DNA of 64,000 bases, from assembly GCF_022842145.1 (NCBI RefSeq), contig NZ_JALHQD010000008.1:1-64000 (forward strand). Reading direction: 5' to 3'. The stretch is from Tabrizicola sp. Its GTDB lineage: Bacteria > Pseudomonadota > Alphaproteobacteria > Rhodobacterales > Rhodobacteraceae. The position numbers and the translations under genes are program-made. Of the stretch, positions 43,279-52,061 are shown in pieces. The notes below the pieces were generated by a model that did no database searches, was not told the DNA's origin, and saw only the letters and a list, made by a program, of their open reading frames with translations. Numbering within the stretch: the stretch's first letter is position 1; each line of letters opens with the position of its first letter.

Positions 43279-44001
43279 TCAGTCGTTCGCCGCGCCTTCG
43301 GCCGGTGCTGCCTCTGCCGGTGCAGCTTCGGTAGCAGCCGCTGCGGCCGGGGCCGCCGTCTGCGCTGCCGCGTCCGCGGCGTCGTTGGCGGCCGTCACCG
43401 CGTCGTAGCCAGCCGTGAAGCCCTTGAGCGATAGGGTCAGTTCAACCTTTTCGTTAGGTGCCACGAAGGGGACGATGGTGATCTTCGCACTTCCGCCGGC
43501 CTTCATGGCGGTAATCTCTTCGGCCGTGAAGCCGATCCGCGCGACGCATCCGATCGGGGCGCAGAAGGTGAAGGGATAGACCTTGCCCTTGGTCGCGTCG
43601 ATCTGGAGCGACATCCCGGCGGGCAGAAGGGTTTCCAGCGGCGCGATGAAGGTCGCTCCGGCAACGGCGGGGCCTTCCGAGCCTTTGGGCAGGTTGAACA
43701 TGGTGAACTCGGCGACCGAGTTGCCCTCCTGGTCCTTCAGGAGGAGGTAGAGTTGGCAAGGATCGACGCCGGATTCGGTGCGGACGCACTTCTGTTCCCA
43801 GGCTTCGAAGTTTGCGGCGGTGTAGGTGCTGCCCGGCCCGTCGGCGGCGCCGACCTCCTGTCCCATCGCCAGGTTCTCGGCGGTGGCGCCATCTGCGGGG
43901 GCGGCCTCTTCGGTCGCGGGGGCCGCTTCCGTCTGGGCCATCAGCGGAGTGGCTGCCAGCGCCAGGATAAGGGCCAACGCGGTGCTCGTGGTCTTTGCCA
44001 T
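43279..44001 (-). CDS. Invasion-associated locus B (IalB)-family protein
   Basis: A 240-residue exported protein. The signal peptide (STALALILALAATPLMAQ) is followed by an Ala/Glu-rich linker and the IalB domain: TAANFEAWEQKCVRTESGV, then DPCQLYLLLKDQEGNSVAEF and TFCAPIGCVARIGFTAEEI with conserved Cys. The C-terminus is very Ala/Pro/Glu rich. ATG codons at 44010 and 44001 compete; 44001 has AAAGGA 9-10 bases upstream, the other only 1. The function outside Bartonella is unknown. Confidence 0.82.
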   Translation of the reverse strand: MAKTTSTALALILALAATPLMAQTEAAPATEEAAPADGATAENLAMGQEVGAADGPGSTYTAANFEAWEQKCVRTESGVDPCQLYLLLKDQEGNSVAEFTMFNLPKGSEGPAVAGATFIAPLETLLPAGMSLQIDATKGKVYPFTFCAPIGCVARIGFTAEEITAMKAGGSAKITIVPFVAPNEKVELTLSLKGFTAGYDAVTAANDAADAAAQTAAPAAAAATEAAPAEAAPAEGAAND

Positions 44002-44120
44002 CTTCGACATGTCCTTTGGTCGGTCGATCTTTGGCTGGGTCTCTAGCATGGGGTGCTGGGCAAGTCAGGTGAGAAAAACGTGTCCGGCGCGGTTCTGCCC
44101 GCAGCGGGCCGAAAAATGAA

Positions 44121-44145
44121 AAAGGGCCGGAAGACCGGCCCTTTT
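44121..44145 (-). terminator. Terminator or attenuator upstream of the IalB gene
   Basis: AAAGGGCCGG-AAGA-CCGGCCCTTT (10-bp stem); on the minus strand the hairpin ends CCCTTTTTC. It lies about 120 bases before the IalB start, so it either ends a small RNA or attenuates the IalB leader. Confidence 0.75.
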
Positions 44146-44189
44146 CGGATGTTGTTTTTTGCTCCCTGTCGGACTGGCCGACTTCATGG
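44121..44189 (-). ncRNA. Candidate small RNA or attenuated leader of the IalB gene
   Basis: A transcript of about 70 nt is predicted from the 44196-44224 promoter to the terminator at 44121. It contains GGCCAGTCCGACAGGGAG, the complement (one bulge) of the CTCCCTGTCGACTGGCC in the adjacent candidate RNA. Read-through would give the IalB leader. Not experimentally supported. Confidence 0.4.
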
Positions 44190-44195
44190 GAACGG

Positions 44196-44224
44196 ACGCT
44201 ACGGTGGAAACCGCAAGCCGTCAA
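44196..44224 (-). promoter_or_regulatory. Sigma-70-like promoter facing the IalB gene
   Basis: Minus-strand TTGACG (44224-44219), 17-base spacer, TAGCGT (44201-44196). Transcription would start near 44189. Confidence 0.6.
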
Positions 44225-44249
44225 CGGGTTCTTTTGCGGAACAAGCTAG

Positions 44250-44278
44250 AAAAAAACCGCGCCTTTTCAAGGGCGCGG
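44250..44278 (-). terminator. Minus-strand terminator with T7
   Basis: On the minus strand CCGCGCC pairs with GGCGCGG and is followed by T7. It ends the candidate RNA carrying CCTCCCTGT. Confidence 0.8.
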
Positions 44279-44330
44279 CCAGTCGACAGGGAGGAAGTCA
44301 CCGCCAGCCCCGACCAAGTGCCGGGTCTGG
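44250..44330 (-). ncRNA. Candidate small RNA, second CCTCCCTGT locus
   Basis: The minus strand reads TTCCTCCCTGTCGACTGGCC directly into the T7 terminator, the same arrangement as at 9707-9785 (CCTCCCTGT, then GACT, GGCCG, stem, T-run). No convincing promoter was found, so the 5' end given is arbitrary. Confidence 0.38.
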
Positions 44331-44435
44331 CCAGATGAATCTGGCAGAATGAAGTTAACGATGTATGGTTGGACCCGTCGGTGTCACGGATGGTGGCGCG
44401 GGCGAGTTTCAACCAGAGGTTGTTAGGGGTCAGAC

Positions 44436-45992
44436 GTGACGGAACAGACGATTGCAGCGGACAGCATTTTCGTGGGTGGCGGCGGCGAAGGCTATGCGGT
44501 GCCGCAACGGCTTTTGCTGAAGTACGGCAACCGGCACGGGCTGATTGCGGGCGCGACGGGCACCGGCAAGACGGTGACGCTGCAGATCCTGGCAGAAGGC
44601 TTTTCAGCCGCCGGGGTTCCGGTTTTCATGGCCGACGTGAAGGGCGACCTTGCGGGGATCGCGGCGTCGGGCTCGTCCGATCACAAGCTGCACGAAGCCT
44701 TCACCAAACGCTCGGCCCAGATCGGCCTTGAGTTGCAGTACCGCGCCTTTCCGGTGATCTTCTGGGACCTTTTCGGCGAGAAGGGCCATCCGGTGCGGGC
44801 GACGGTGGCGGAGATGGGTCCCTTGCTGCTGTCGCGGCTGCTGGAGCTGTCGGAGCCGCAGGAGGGCGTGCTGAACGTGGCGTTCCGGTTGTCGGACGAA
44901 GAAGAACTGCCGCTGCTGGATCTGAAGGATCTGCAGGCGCTTCTGACCTTCGTGGCCGAGAATGCCGAAGCGATTTCGGCGCGCTATGGGTTGGTGTCGA
45001 AGGAATCCGTGGGCGCGATCCAGCGGCGGCTTCTGGTGCTGGAGAACCAGGGCGGTGGCAACCTGTTTGGGGAGCCGGCGCTGGACCTTGCGGACCTGAT
45101 GACGGTGGACGCATCGGGTGCGGGGCGGATCAGCATCCTGGCGGCGGACAAGCTGATGAACTCGCCCAGGCTTTATGCGACGTTCCTCTTGTGGCTTTTG
45201 TCCGAGCTCTTCGAGATGCTGCCCGAGGTGGGCGACCCCGACAAGCCGAAGCTCGTCTTCTTCTTCGACGAGGCGCACCTGCTGTTCGACGACGCCCCGA
45301 AGGCGCTGGTGTCGAAGGTGGAACAGGTGGCGCGGCTGATCCGGTCGAAGGGGGTGGGGGTCTATTTCATCACCCAAAACCCGGCGGACGTGCCGGACGA
45401 TATCCTGGGGCAGCTGGGCAACCGGGTGCAGCACGCGCTGCGGGCCTTTACGGCGAAGGACCAGAAGGACCTGGCCAAGGCGTCCGAGACCTATCGGCCA
45501 AACCCGCGCTTCAAGATCGACGAGGCGATCCGCGATGTCGGCACCGGCGAGGCGGTGACTTCGCTTCTGGAGGCGAAGGGCATTCCGGGGATCGCCGAGC
45601 GGACGCTGGTGCGGCCACCGTCCAGCCAGTTGGGGCCGCTGGACGAGGCGACGCGGGCGGCGGTCATGGCGGGCTCTCCGGTCAAGGGGAAGTATGAGCA
45701 GGTACTGGACAGGGACAGCGCGTTCGAGAAGCTGCGTGCGCGGGCCGAGACGGCCGCGCGTGAGGCAGCCGATCTGGAAGAACGGCAGGTCGAAGAAAAG
45801 CGCGAGTTCGAACGCGCGCGGCGGTATGATGCGGACGGCTACGGTGCGGACAAGCGGAAGCGGACCAGCACGTCCGGCCGGTCGGATTCGATTGGCACCG
45901 CTTTCGCCAAAAGCTTTGCGCGGCAGTTGGGCACCAGGTCCGGCCAGGCGCTGGTGCGGGGCATCCTTGGTTCGATCTTCGGGAAACGGTAG
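44436..45992 (+). CDS. HerA/YjgR-like DUF853 ATPase
   Basis: A 518-residue P-loop ATPase of the DUF853 (YjgR) group related to HerA-type translocases. Walker A is GATGTGKT (39-46), Walker B is LVFFFDEAHLLF, and ITQNPADVPDDILGQLGNRV carries the sensor region. The charged C-terminal 90 residues are coiled-coil/disordered. The GTG start at 44436 follows AGGGGT. Members lack a clear physiological role; this one is alone, with no nuclease partner. Confidence 0.85.
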   Translation: MTEQTIAADSIFVGGGGEGYAVPQRLLLKYGNRHGLIAGATGTGKTVTLQILAEGFSAAGVPVFMADVKGDLAGIAASGSSDHKLHEAFTKRSAQIGLELQYRAFPVIFWDLFGEKGHPVRATVAEMGPLLLSRLLELSEPQEGVLNVAFRLSDEEELPLLDLKDLQALLTFVAENAEAISARYGLVSKESVGAIQRRLLVLENQGGGNLFGEPALDLADLMTVDASGAGRISILAADKLMNSPRLYATFLLWLLSELFEMLPEVGDPDKPKLVFFFDEAHLLFDDAPKALVSKVEQVARLIRSKGVGVYFITQNPADVPDDILGQLGNRVQHALRAFTAKDQKDLAKASETYRPNPRFKIDEAIRDVGTGEAVTSLLEAKGIPGIAERTLVRPPSSQLGPLDEATRAAVMAGSPVKGKYEQVLDRDSAFEKLRARAETAAREAADLEERQVEEKREFERARRYDADGYGADKRKRTSTSGRSDSIGTAFAKSFARQLGTRSGQALVRGILGSIFGKR

Positions 45993-46002
45993 CCGAAGCC
46001 CG

Positions 46003-46030
46003 TTGAGGCGGCTTCCGTAATCCCTATAGT
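46003..46030 (+). promoter_or_regulatory. Candidate promoter of the lyxose isomerase gene
   Basis: TTGAGG (46003-46008), 16-base spacer, TATAGT (46025-46030), 24 bases before the ATG and ahead of a GGGAGGAGA ribosome-binding site. Confidence 0.5.
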
Positions 46031-46054
46031 GCCCGCAACCCGGGAGGAGACAGA

Positions 46055-46738
46055 ATGAAACGGTCACGCATCAACGAGATCATGCGCGCGGCGGATGAGA
46101 TGATCCGGCACTATGGCTTTGTGCTGCCGCCCTTTGCCAACTGGTCGCCGGCCGAGTTCAAGGCCCGGAAGGACGTGAGTGCCATCATCGAGGCGCGCTG
46201 TGGCTGGGATATCACCGACTATGGTCAGGGCAGGTACGACGAGATGGGCCTGTTCCTCTTCACCCTGCGCAACGGGCGGCTGGCCGACCTGCAGCGGGGG
46301 GGCGGCATGTGCTATGCCGAGAAGCTGCTGATTTCGCGTCAGGACCAGCTTTCGCCGATGCACACCCATGTCATCAAGGCCGAGGACATCATCAACCGCG
46401 GCGGTGCCACCCTGGTGATCGAGCTTTACGGCAGCGACGACAAAGGCAACTTCGCTTCGGACAAGGGCGGGATGGTGCGCTGCGACGGGATCGACACCCC
46501 CTACGGGCCGGGGACCAAGCTGAAGCTTGCACCCGGTGAAAGCGTGACGCTCATGCCGGGCGACTGGCACGCCTTCTGGGGTGAGGGCGGGGATGTGCTG
46601 ATCGGCGAAGTCTCGACCGTGAACGACGACGTGACGGACAACGTCTTCCGCGAGCCCATCGGCCGCTTCGCCGACATCGACGAGGACGAAGCACCTTGGC
46701 ACCTTCTGGTCAGCGATTACGACCGCTGGCTGAAGTGA
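46055..46738 (+). CDS. D-lyxose isomerase family protein
   Basis: A 227-residue cupin-fold sugar isomerase (D-lyxose ketol-isomerase, interconverting lyxose with xylulose and often mannose with fructose). The metal-binding cupin residues are in LSPMHTHVIKAEDIINRGG and VTLMPGDWHAFWGEGG. N-terminal INEIMRAADEMIRHYGFVLP and DYGQGRYDEMGLFLFTLRNG are typical. No sugar transporter or kinase is adjacent, so the physiological substrate is open. Confidence 0.85.
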   Translation: MKRSRINEIMRAADEMIRHYGFVLPPFANWSPAEFKARKDVSAIIEARCGWDITDYGQGRYDEMGLFLFTLRNGRLADLQRGGGMCYAEKLLISRQDQLSPMHTHVIKAEDIINRGGATLVIELYGSDDKGNFASDKGGMVRCDGIDTPYGPGTKLKLAPGESVTLMPGDWHAFWGEGGDVLIGEVSTVNDDVTDNVFREPIGRFADIDEDEAPWHLLVSDYDRWLK

Positions 46739-46754
46739 CGGCCCGGAAATGACG

Positions 46755-46782
46755 AAGGGGGTGCCGCTGGGCGCCCCCTTTT
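46755..46782. terminator. Terminator between lyxose isomerase and L,D-transpeptidase genes
   Basis: GGGGGTGCC (46757-46765) pairs with GGCGCCCCC (46770-46778), loop GCTG, then TTTT on the plus strand; the AA/TT flanks make it usable in both directions. Confidence 0.82.
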
Positions 46783-46798
46783 GCATTTCGACGTCGGA

Positions 46799-47752
46799 TC
46801 AGTTCCCGGGCGGGCAGACGCCGTTGACCAGGGGAACCTTGCAGGCCGGTGCGGTTGCGGCCGAATCCGTTGCGGCCGGTGCGGTGGTGGTCGTGGCCGC
46901 CGGAGCCGGAGTTGCCTGAGCCACGGCTGGCGCGACGACTGGCGTGCCGACCGCAATCGACGGCGTTGGCAGCACCTTCAAGGCCGGGACGGCACCCGCA
47001 GGCACCACGACCGCAGCGGCTTCTTTCGGCTTGGCTGCAACTTTCGGGGCAGGTGGCTTCGGGATGTAGAGACCCTTAGGCATCTCGCCGGAGGCGGTCA
47101 GCACGATGACCTTCTCGCCCCCCTTGAGGCGGCCATAGAGGTCCATCACGTCCTGGTTGATCATCCGGATGCAGCCGGACGAGGCGTTGCGGCCGATCGA
47201 CTGCCATTCCGGCGTCCCGTGGATGCGGTAGCCGTAATCCTTGCCGCCCGAGGTCAGATAGATCGCGCGGGCACCCAGGGGGTTGGTCGGACCACCGGGC
47301 TGGCCATTTTCCCATTTGGCAAGCTTGGGGTCGCGGGCGATCATTTCCTTCGGCGGGGTCCAGGTCGGCCAGGGCTTCTTCTCGGAGACGATGGCCTCGC
47401 CCGACCATTCAAACCCGGCGCGACCGACCGCGATGCCGTAGCGGATCGCCTTGTTCTTGCCCACGACGTAGTACAGCAGCCGCGTCTTCGGATTGATGAT
47501 GATCGTGCCGGCGGGTTGGTCCGTCTCGTAGGCGACGACCTGACGGCGGTGGGTTTCGGGGATCTTTTCGACCGGCAGGGCGGGGATCGCGATGCCGGAG
47601 TCCATCGAAGCGACATAGACGTTCTCGCCCGGCTTCGGCATGCCTTGGGTCGAAGCGGTCGGTCCCGCGGCAGGATCGACGCAGGCGGCAAGAAGCGCGA
47701 CGGCCAGAAGCGCCGGCGTCAGACGCAGAAAACGACGGGAAGTCTGCAGCAT
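46799..47752 (-). CDS. ErfK/YkuD-type L,D-transpeptidase lipoprotein
   Basis: A 317-residue envelope L,D-transpeptidase. A lipoprotein signal ends LLAAC (Cys24); the YkuD domain spans about residues 80-215 with RIHGTPEWQS and the catalytic Cys193 in ASSGCIRMINQDV. A long Pro/Ala/Thr-rich C-terminal tail (about 220-317) ends in two Cys (APACKVPLVNGVCPPG). Members crosslink peptidoglycan or attach lipoproteins. Start at 47752 (MLQTSRR) gives a normal signal sequence. Confidence 0.9.
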   Translation of the reverse strand: MLQTSRRFLRLTPALLAVALLAACVDPAAGPTASTQGMPKPGENVYVASMDSGIAIPALPVEKIPETHRRQVVAYETDQPAGTIIINPKTRLLYYVVGKNKAIRYGIAVGRAGFEWSGEAIVSEKKPWPTWTPPKEMIARDPKLAKWENGQPGGPTNPLGARAIYLTSGGKDYGYRIHGTPEWQSIGRNASSGCIRMINQDVMDLYGRLKGGEKVIVLTASGEMPKGLYIPKPPAPKVAAKPKEAAAVVVPAGAVPALKVLPTPSIAVGTPVVAPAVAQATPAPAATTTTAPAATDSAATAPACKVPLVNGVCPPGN

Positions 47753-47938
47753 AAAAAGATCCACACCTTTTCGACCCATCGGCACAATGTCGCAGGTCCG
47801 TTCCCCCGCACGCTAACCGAGCGTCCCTTGCAGGTCAAACCACGCAGGGTTTTGAATCGGATCACGGACCTGTGAAAACTGCTGATTTCCAAGGCATAGT
47901 TGCCCGCGTGCCGCAGGTTTCGGCGCGCGGGCCTGTGG

Positions 47939-48778
47939 TCAGAGCGTGGTGCGCAAGGCCCAGAGTTCCGGAAAGAGTTCGACGTCCAGCATCCGGCGCA
48001 GATAGGAAACGCCGGACGTGCCTCCGGTGCCGCGTTTGATGCCGATGACCCGGGCGACGGTCGTCAGGTGGTTGAAGCGCCAGCGACGGAAGTAGTCCTC
48101 GAAATCCACCAGCTTCTCGGCCAGCTCATAGGCCTGCCAATGCGCGGTCGGGTCGCGGTAGACCGTCTCCCACACCGCCTGAACGCCGGGGTGAAGCGTC
48201 CAGGTTTGGCGCAGGTCGCGGGTCAGGACATCCTGCGGAACCGGAAGGCCTTGGCGGGCGAGGTGACGCAGGGCCTCGTCATAAAGTGTGGGCCGGGCGA
48301 GTTCGGCCTCCAGCCTGGACATGATGTCCGCGCGGTGGGCGTGGGGCTTCAGCATCGCGAGGTTGCGGTTTCCCACGGCGTATTCGACCAGCCGATATTG
48401 CCAGGACTGGAAGCCGGAGGATTGGCCCAGAGCCTCGCGGAAGGTGGTGTAGTCGGACGGGGTCATCGTGCGCAGCACGTCCCAAGCCGAGTTCAGCTGT
48501 TCGAAGATCCGCGATACGCGGGCGAGCATCTTGAAGGCTTCCTGCGCGCGGTCGGCGGCGATCATCCGGCGGGCGCCGTCCAGTTCGTGCAGCGCAAGAC
48601 GCATCCAAAGCTCGGAGGTCTGGTGCTGGATGATGAACAGCATCTCGTCATGCGCGTCCGAGAGGGGCGTCTGTGCCCCAAGGATGCGGTCGATGTGGAG
48701 GTAGTCACCATAGGACATGCGGCCGTCGAAGGCCATTTGCGCGCCGTCTTCGGCGGGGTTGAAGGGGTAGGTGGTCAT
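47939..48778 (-). CDS. kynA: Tryptophan 2,3-dioxygenase
   Basis: Heme enzyme opening the indole ring of tryptophan to N-formylkynurenine. The 279-residue protein has [20 protein letters not shown], the distal-pocket helix [19 protein letters not shown] and the C-terminal [20 protein letters not shown] with the axial His region. It is the last kyn gene of the group; kynB (formamidase) is absent from the window. Confidence 0.95.
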   Translation of the reverse strand: MTTYPFNPAEDGAQMAFDGRMSYGDYLHIDRILGAQTPLSDAHDEMLFIIQHQTSELWMRLALHELDGARRMIAADRAQEAFKMLARVSRIFEQLNSAWDVLRTMTPSDYTTFREALGQSSGFQSWQYRLVEYAVGNRNLAMLKPHAHRADIMSRLEAELARPTLYDEALRHLARQGLPVPQDVLTRDLRQTWTLHPGVQAVWETVYRDPTAHWQAYELAEKLVDFEDYFRRWRFNHLTTVARVIGIKRGTGGTSGVSYLRRMLDVELFPELWALRTTL

Positions 48779-48903
48779 GGCGTGTCTCCGATGTGAAAGG
48801 GGTTTTCAGCGGGAGAGACGGGCCTTCCGGTTCAGGATCGACAGATTGCCCATGCGCCGCCATTGGGCGACCCAACCCGAGGGGCGGCACAAGGGCGGAA
48901 GCG

Positions 48904-50115
48904 TCAGTTGCCGCATGGCAGACCCAAGGCGGCGCAGGTTTCGGGGGCAAGTCGGCGCAGGGGATCGTCCGCGGGGGCGATACCCATGCCGCCGACATAG
49001 GTGAGCACGGCCCAAGGAATCCCGGCTTCTTCGGCCACGCTGCGCTTTTCGGACAGGAAGGCATGGAACCATTCCTGCGGCAGGCGGCGGTCGCCATCGG
49101 TATGGAGTGCGCCAAACTCGCCGAAGAACAGCTGTGACCGCGGGATGCCGTGCTGGTCGGCCCATTCGGCAGCGCGGTTCACGTCGTAGGCGGTGGCTTC
49201 GGCTGAAATCGCGCGGTAATCCGCAATCGCCTTCTCGATCATCTCGCGGTCAGCCTGGCCTTCCGCGGCCTCCATCCGGGCGATGGCGTCGGCCGCAACC
49301 CGGGCTGCGATCTCGTCGGTGACGTCCGAAGGCGGGTAGGGCAGGTCCCAGATGTATTTCGCGGGCGGTCCGGTCCAGCCGGCACCCTGGTGGGTGAAGA
49401 GGAAGGGCTCGTAGCTGTGGAAGGTCCAGAGCACATTGTCGTCGGGGATCATGGCCGGGTCCAGCGAAGCCAGCGCGTTGGCTTGGCTCCAGCAGGCGCC
49501 GGTCAGGACGATCGTCATGTCGGGCGCAGCCGCCCGCGCGGCGGCATGAGCCTCGGACTGCATGGCGGGCCAGCGGGCGGGGGTGTCGCCATAGACCGCG
49601 TCGCAATCGAAGGGGGGCTCGTTCAGCAGTTCCAGCGCGACGGTATCGGCGGGAAGGTCGCTCAGGCCTTCGGCGATGCGGCCGACAAGGGTCACGTAGT
49701 CGGGCCAATGGTCGCCGATGATGCTTTCGACGCCGCCAATGTCCTCACCGCGCGGGATGGGGTGCAGATCGACCACGACCTTGAGGCCCGCATCAAGCGC
49801 GGTCTCGGTCGCGATGCGGATGCCATCGATCAACCTGTCCTGCCGCTCGCCAGGGCCAAGTGCCACCAGCGGGCCGGGATCGATCGGCATGCGGACGAAG
49901 TCGAAGCCCTGCGCGAGCAGACTTTCATACATCGCCGGGGTCACGTCACGGCGGACGTCCGGATAGCTTTCCAGGTGCCGAGGATCGGTCAGCATGTCGC
50001 CGATGCTGGGCCATTCCAGCCAGAGGGTGGTGTTGACCCCCCTTTGCAGCGAGATCGGCTCGGCCTGAGCGGTGCCTGCCAGCAAGGCCAGCAGCGGAAG
50101 CGAAAGGCGCGGCAT
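48904..50115 (-). CDS. Secreted glycoside hydrolase family 5 (cellulase-like)
   Basis: A 403-residue exported TIM-barrel glycosidase. The signal peptide covers about residues 1-18 (LSLPLLALLAGTAQAE). The acid/base Glu is in VALELLNEPPF and the nucleophile in LFFGEFGA. Other features are GFDFVRMPIDPGP and VVVDLHPIPR. Substrate unknown (beta-glucan or similar). It sits 15 bases downstream of kynU and upstream of kynA in the same direction, an unexpected insertion in a tryptophan-degradation group. Confidence 0.85.
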   Translation of the reverse strand: MPRLSLPLLALLAGTAQAEPISLQRGVNTTLWLEWPSIGDMLTDPRHLESYPDVRRDVTPAMYESLLAQGFDFVRMPIDPGPLVALGPGERQDRLIDGIRIATETALDAGLKVVVDLHPIPRGEDIGGVESIIGDHWPDYVTLVGRIAEGLSDLPADTVALELLNEPPFDCDAVYGDTPARWPAMQSEAHAAARAAAPDMTIVLTGACWSQANALASLDPAMIPDDNVLWTFHSYEPFLFTHQGAGWTGPPAKYIWDLPYPPSDVTDEIAARVAADAIARMEAAEGQADREMIEKAIADYRAISAEATAYDVNRAAEWADQHGIPRSQLFFGEFGALHTDGDRRLPQEWFHAFLSEKRSVAEEAGIPWAVLTYVGGMGIAPADDPLRRLAPETCAALGLPCGN

Positions 50116-50130
50116 CGATCCTCCAGTCGG

Positions 50131-51327
50131 TCAGGTGACCCGGGCGCGCTGCTTGAACTCGGGCTTGTCCCAGCTGCCATACTCCATGATCTTCGCCAGC
50201 ACGCTGACGGCCCGCGCAACATCGTCCTCGTCTATATAGAGAGGCGTGAAGCCGAAACGAAGGATGTCGGGGGCACGAAAATCACCGATCACGCCTTCGG
50301 CGATCAGGGCCTGCATGATGGCATAGCCTTCGGGGTGCCGGAACGAGACCTGGCTGCCGCGCATCTGGTGCGACCGGGGCGTGGCAAGTTGCAGCATTGG
50401 CGCGCGCAATTCGACGCCTTTGATGAACTGGTCCTGCAGGCGCAGGGACTGGGCGTGCACCTCGGCGAGGTCGACGCCATCCCAGACGTCGAGGGCGGCG
50501 TCGAGCGCGGCAATTTGCAACACCGGCGGCGTGCCGACGCGCATCCGCTCGATCCCGGCGCCGGGGCGGTAGGACAGGTCGAACGCGAAGGGAGATTCAT
50601 GGCCGAGCCAGCCTGAAAGGGCCGGACGCGCCGTGTCGGCGTGGCGTGGGGCCACGTAGATGAAGGCTGGGCCGCCGGGGCCGGAATTCAGGTACTTGTA
50701 AGTGCAGCCGACCGCGAAATCGGCCTTTGCCGCGGCCAGGTCGACCGGAATCGCGCCGGCGCTGTGGGCAAGGTCCCAGATCGTGAGCGCCCCCATCTCA
50801 TGTGCGCGGCGCGTGATGTCGGCCATGTGGTGACGGCGCCCGGTGCGGTAGTCGACCTCGGTGATCAGGGTCACGGCGATGGTGTCGTCGATCGCGGCCA
50901 TCACCTCTTCAGGTGCCACGGTCTTCAGACGATACTGACCGCCCAAGGTGCGGCAAAGACCTTCGGCCATGTAAAGGTCCGAGGGAAAGTTGCCGGTGTC
51001 CGACAGGATCACGCGGCGCTTGGGGTTCATCTCCAGCGCCGAGGCAAGGGCCTGGTAGACCTTGATCGACAGCGTGTCGCCCAGGACGACGGTGCCGGGC
51101 GCGGCGCCGATCAGCTTGCCGATCCGGTCGCCTATGACCGCGGGTTGCGCCATCCAGCCGGCCTTGTTCCAGCCGCGGATCAGAAGTTCGGCCCACTCGT
51201 CCTTCATGGCGCGGTCGATGCGTGCGGGTGCGGACTTCACCATCGGGCCAAGCGAGTTCCCATCCAGGTAGATGATGCCCTCGGGCAAGTGGAACAGGGC
51301 CTTGGTGGCGGCAAAGTCGATGGGCAT
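50131..51327 (-). CDS. kynU: Kynureninase
   Basis: PLP enzyme cleaving kynurenine to anthranilate and alanine. The 398-residue protein has the PLP-lysine Lys211 in GCTYKYLNSGPGG, plus YLDGNSLGPM near the N-terminus and LTIWDLAHSAGAIPVDL around the cofactor Asp. The start at 51327 has GGAAGGA 9 bases upstream; a longer frame to 51381 is less likely. First gene of the GH5-kynA series. Confidence 0.95.
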   Translation of the reverse strand: MPIDFAATKALFHLPEGIIYLDGNSLGPMVKSAPARIDRAMKDEWAELLIRGWNKAGWMAQPAVIGDRIGKLIGAAPGTVVLGDTLSIKVYQALASALEMNPKRRVILSDTGNFPSDLYMAEGLCRTLGGQYRLKTVAPEEVMAAIDDTIAVTLITEVDYRTGRRHHMADITRRAHEMGALTIWDLAHSAGAIPVDLAAAKADFAVGCTYKYLNSGPGGPAFIYVAPRHADTARPALSGWLGHESPFAFDLSYRPGAGIERMRVGTPPVLQIAALDAALDVWDGVDLAEVHAQSLRLQDQFIKGVELRAPMLQLATPRSHQMRGSQVSFRHPEGYAIMQALIAEGVIGDFRAPDILRFGFTPLYIDEDDVARAVSVLAKIMEYGSWDKPEFKQRARVT

Positions 51328-51376
51328 GAACGGGTCCTTCCGGGTTTGTCCGGTTATGGGGGCGAGAGCGAGAAAT

Positions 51377-51388
51377 TTCAAGCTTGAA
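51377..51388. promoter_or_regulatory. Palindrome upstream of kynU
   Basis: TTCAAGCTTGAA, a perfect 12-base palindrome 50 bases before the kynU start. It is a candidate operator for a kynurenine-responsive regulator; no regulator gene is in the window. Confidence 0.42.
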
Positions 51389-51499
51389 CTATTGGCGCCA
51401 GGCCCTGTGCCGAAAGCGGCGCTTGAGGCGCAAAGGGCGACAGCTGCCCTTGCGGCAGCCTGACCCAGCGTCTAGACCCAAGGGAAAAGGAGCCCGCCC

Positions 51500-51961
51500 G
51501 TGCCTCGGATCCTGCGCGAAATCGACATTCCTCCCACCTGGCTTGCCCTGCACATCGGCGCGGCCTGGGTGATGTCGCTCGTCTCGCCGCCGGTATTCGG
51601 GGCCTGGGGCGCGGTGCTGGGGCCCGGGCTTGTCGGGCTTGGAGTGCTGGTGATGGCGGCGGCGGCGCTGCAGATGATGCAGGCGCGGACGACGGTGATC
51701 CCGCGGCGGAACCCCTCGGCCCTGGTGACGGGCGGGGTTTTTGCCTGGTCACGGAACCCGATCTACCTGGCCGATGCAGTAATCCTGTTGGGGGCGATCC
51801 TGTGGCTGGATGTGGCACTGGGCCTGCCGCTGGTCGCCAGCTTCATCTCGCTGATCCAGGTCCGTTTCATCCGCGATGAGGAGGCGCGCCTGACCGAGGC
51901 GTTCGGGCCGGAGTTCGACCTGTGGGCTGCCCGCACAAGGCGTTGGCTCGGGAGAAGGTGA
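51500..51961 (+). CDS. ICMT-like membrane methyltransferase family protein
   Basis: A 153-residue polytopic protein of the isoprenylcysteine carboxyl methyltransferase/phospholipid methyltransferase group. It has about four helices and the conserved cytosolic motif LVTGGVFAWSRNPIYLADAV followed by RFIRDEEARLTEAFGPEF, which binds SAM. The GTG start at 51500 follows AAAAGGAGCCCGCCC. The substrate is unknown. Divergent from kynU. Confidence 0.82.
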   Translation: MPRILREIDIPPTWLALHIGAAWVMSLVSPPVFGAWGAVLGPGLVGLGVLVMAAAALQMMQARTTVIPRRNPSALVTGGVFAWSRNPIYLADAVILLGAILWLDVALGLPLVASFISLIQVRFIRDEEARLTEAFGPEFDLWAARTRRWLGRR

Positions 51962-52061
51962 CGTGGTGGCCGGGCCGAAAAGTGGGGTTTGAAATAATGT
52001 TGCGCAATGCTATGTGCGTCGGGTCAGTTTATGACCGCGCAGGCAAGATCGGGGGACGCGA

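Larger units (their letters stand above)
44162..44293. repeat. Long-range inverted repeat linking the two candidate RNAs
   Basis: Arm 1 CTCCCTGTCGGACTGGCC (44162-44179) and arm 2 GGCCAGTCGACAGGGAG (44277-44293) are reverse complements apart from one extra G. The arms lie in different predicted transcripts. Confidence 0.8.
44002..44435. other. 434-base non-coding region with stacked RNA signals
   Basis: No protein gene fits here. It contains two minus-strand terminator hairpins (44121-44145 and 44250-44278), a sigma-70-like promoter (44196-44224), an inverted repeat with arms 44162-44179 and 44277-44293, and a CCAGAT-TC-ATCTGG-type small palindrome near 44329. See the ncRNA entries. Confidence 0.7.
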
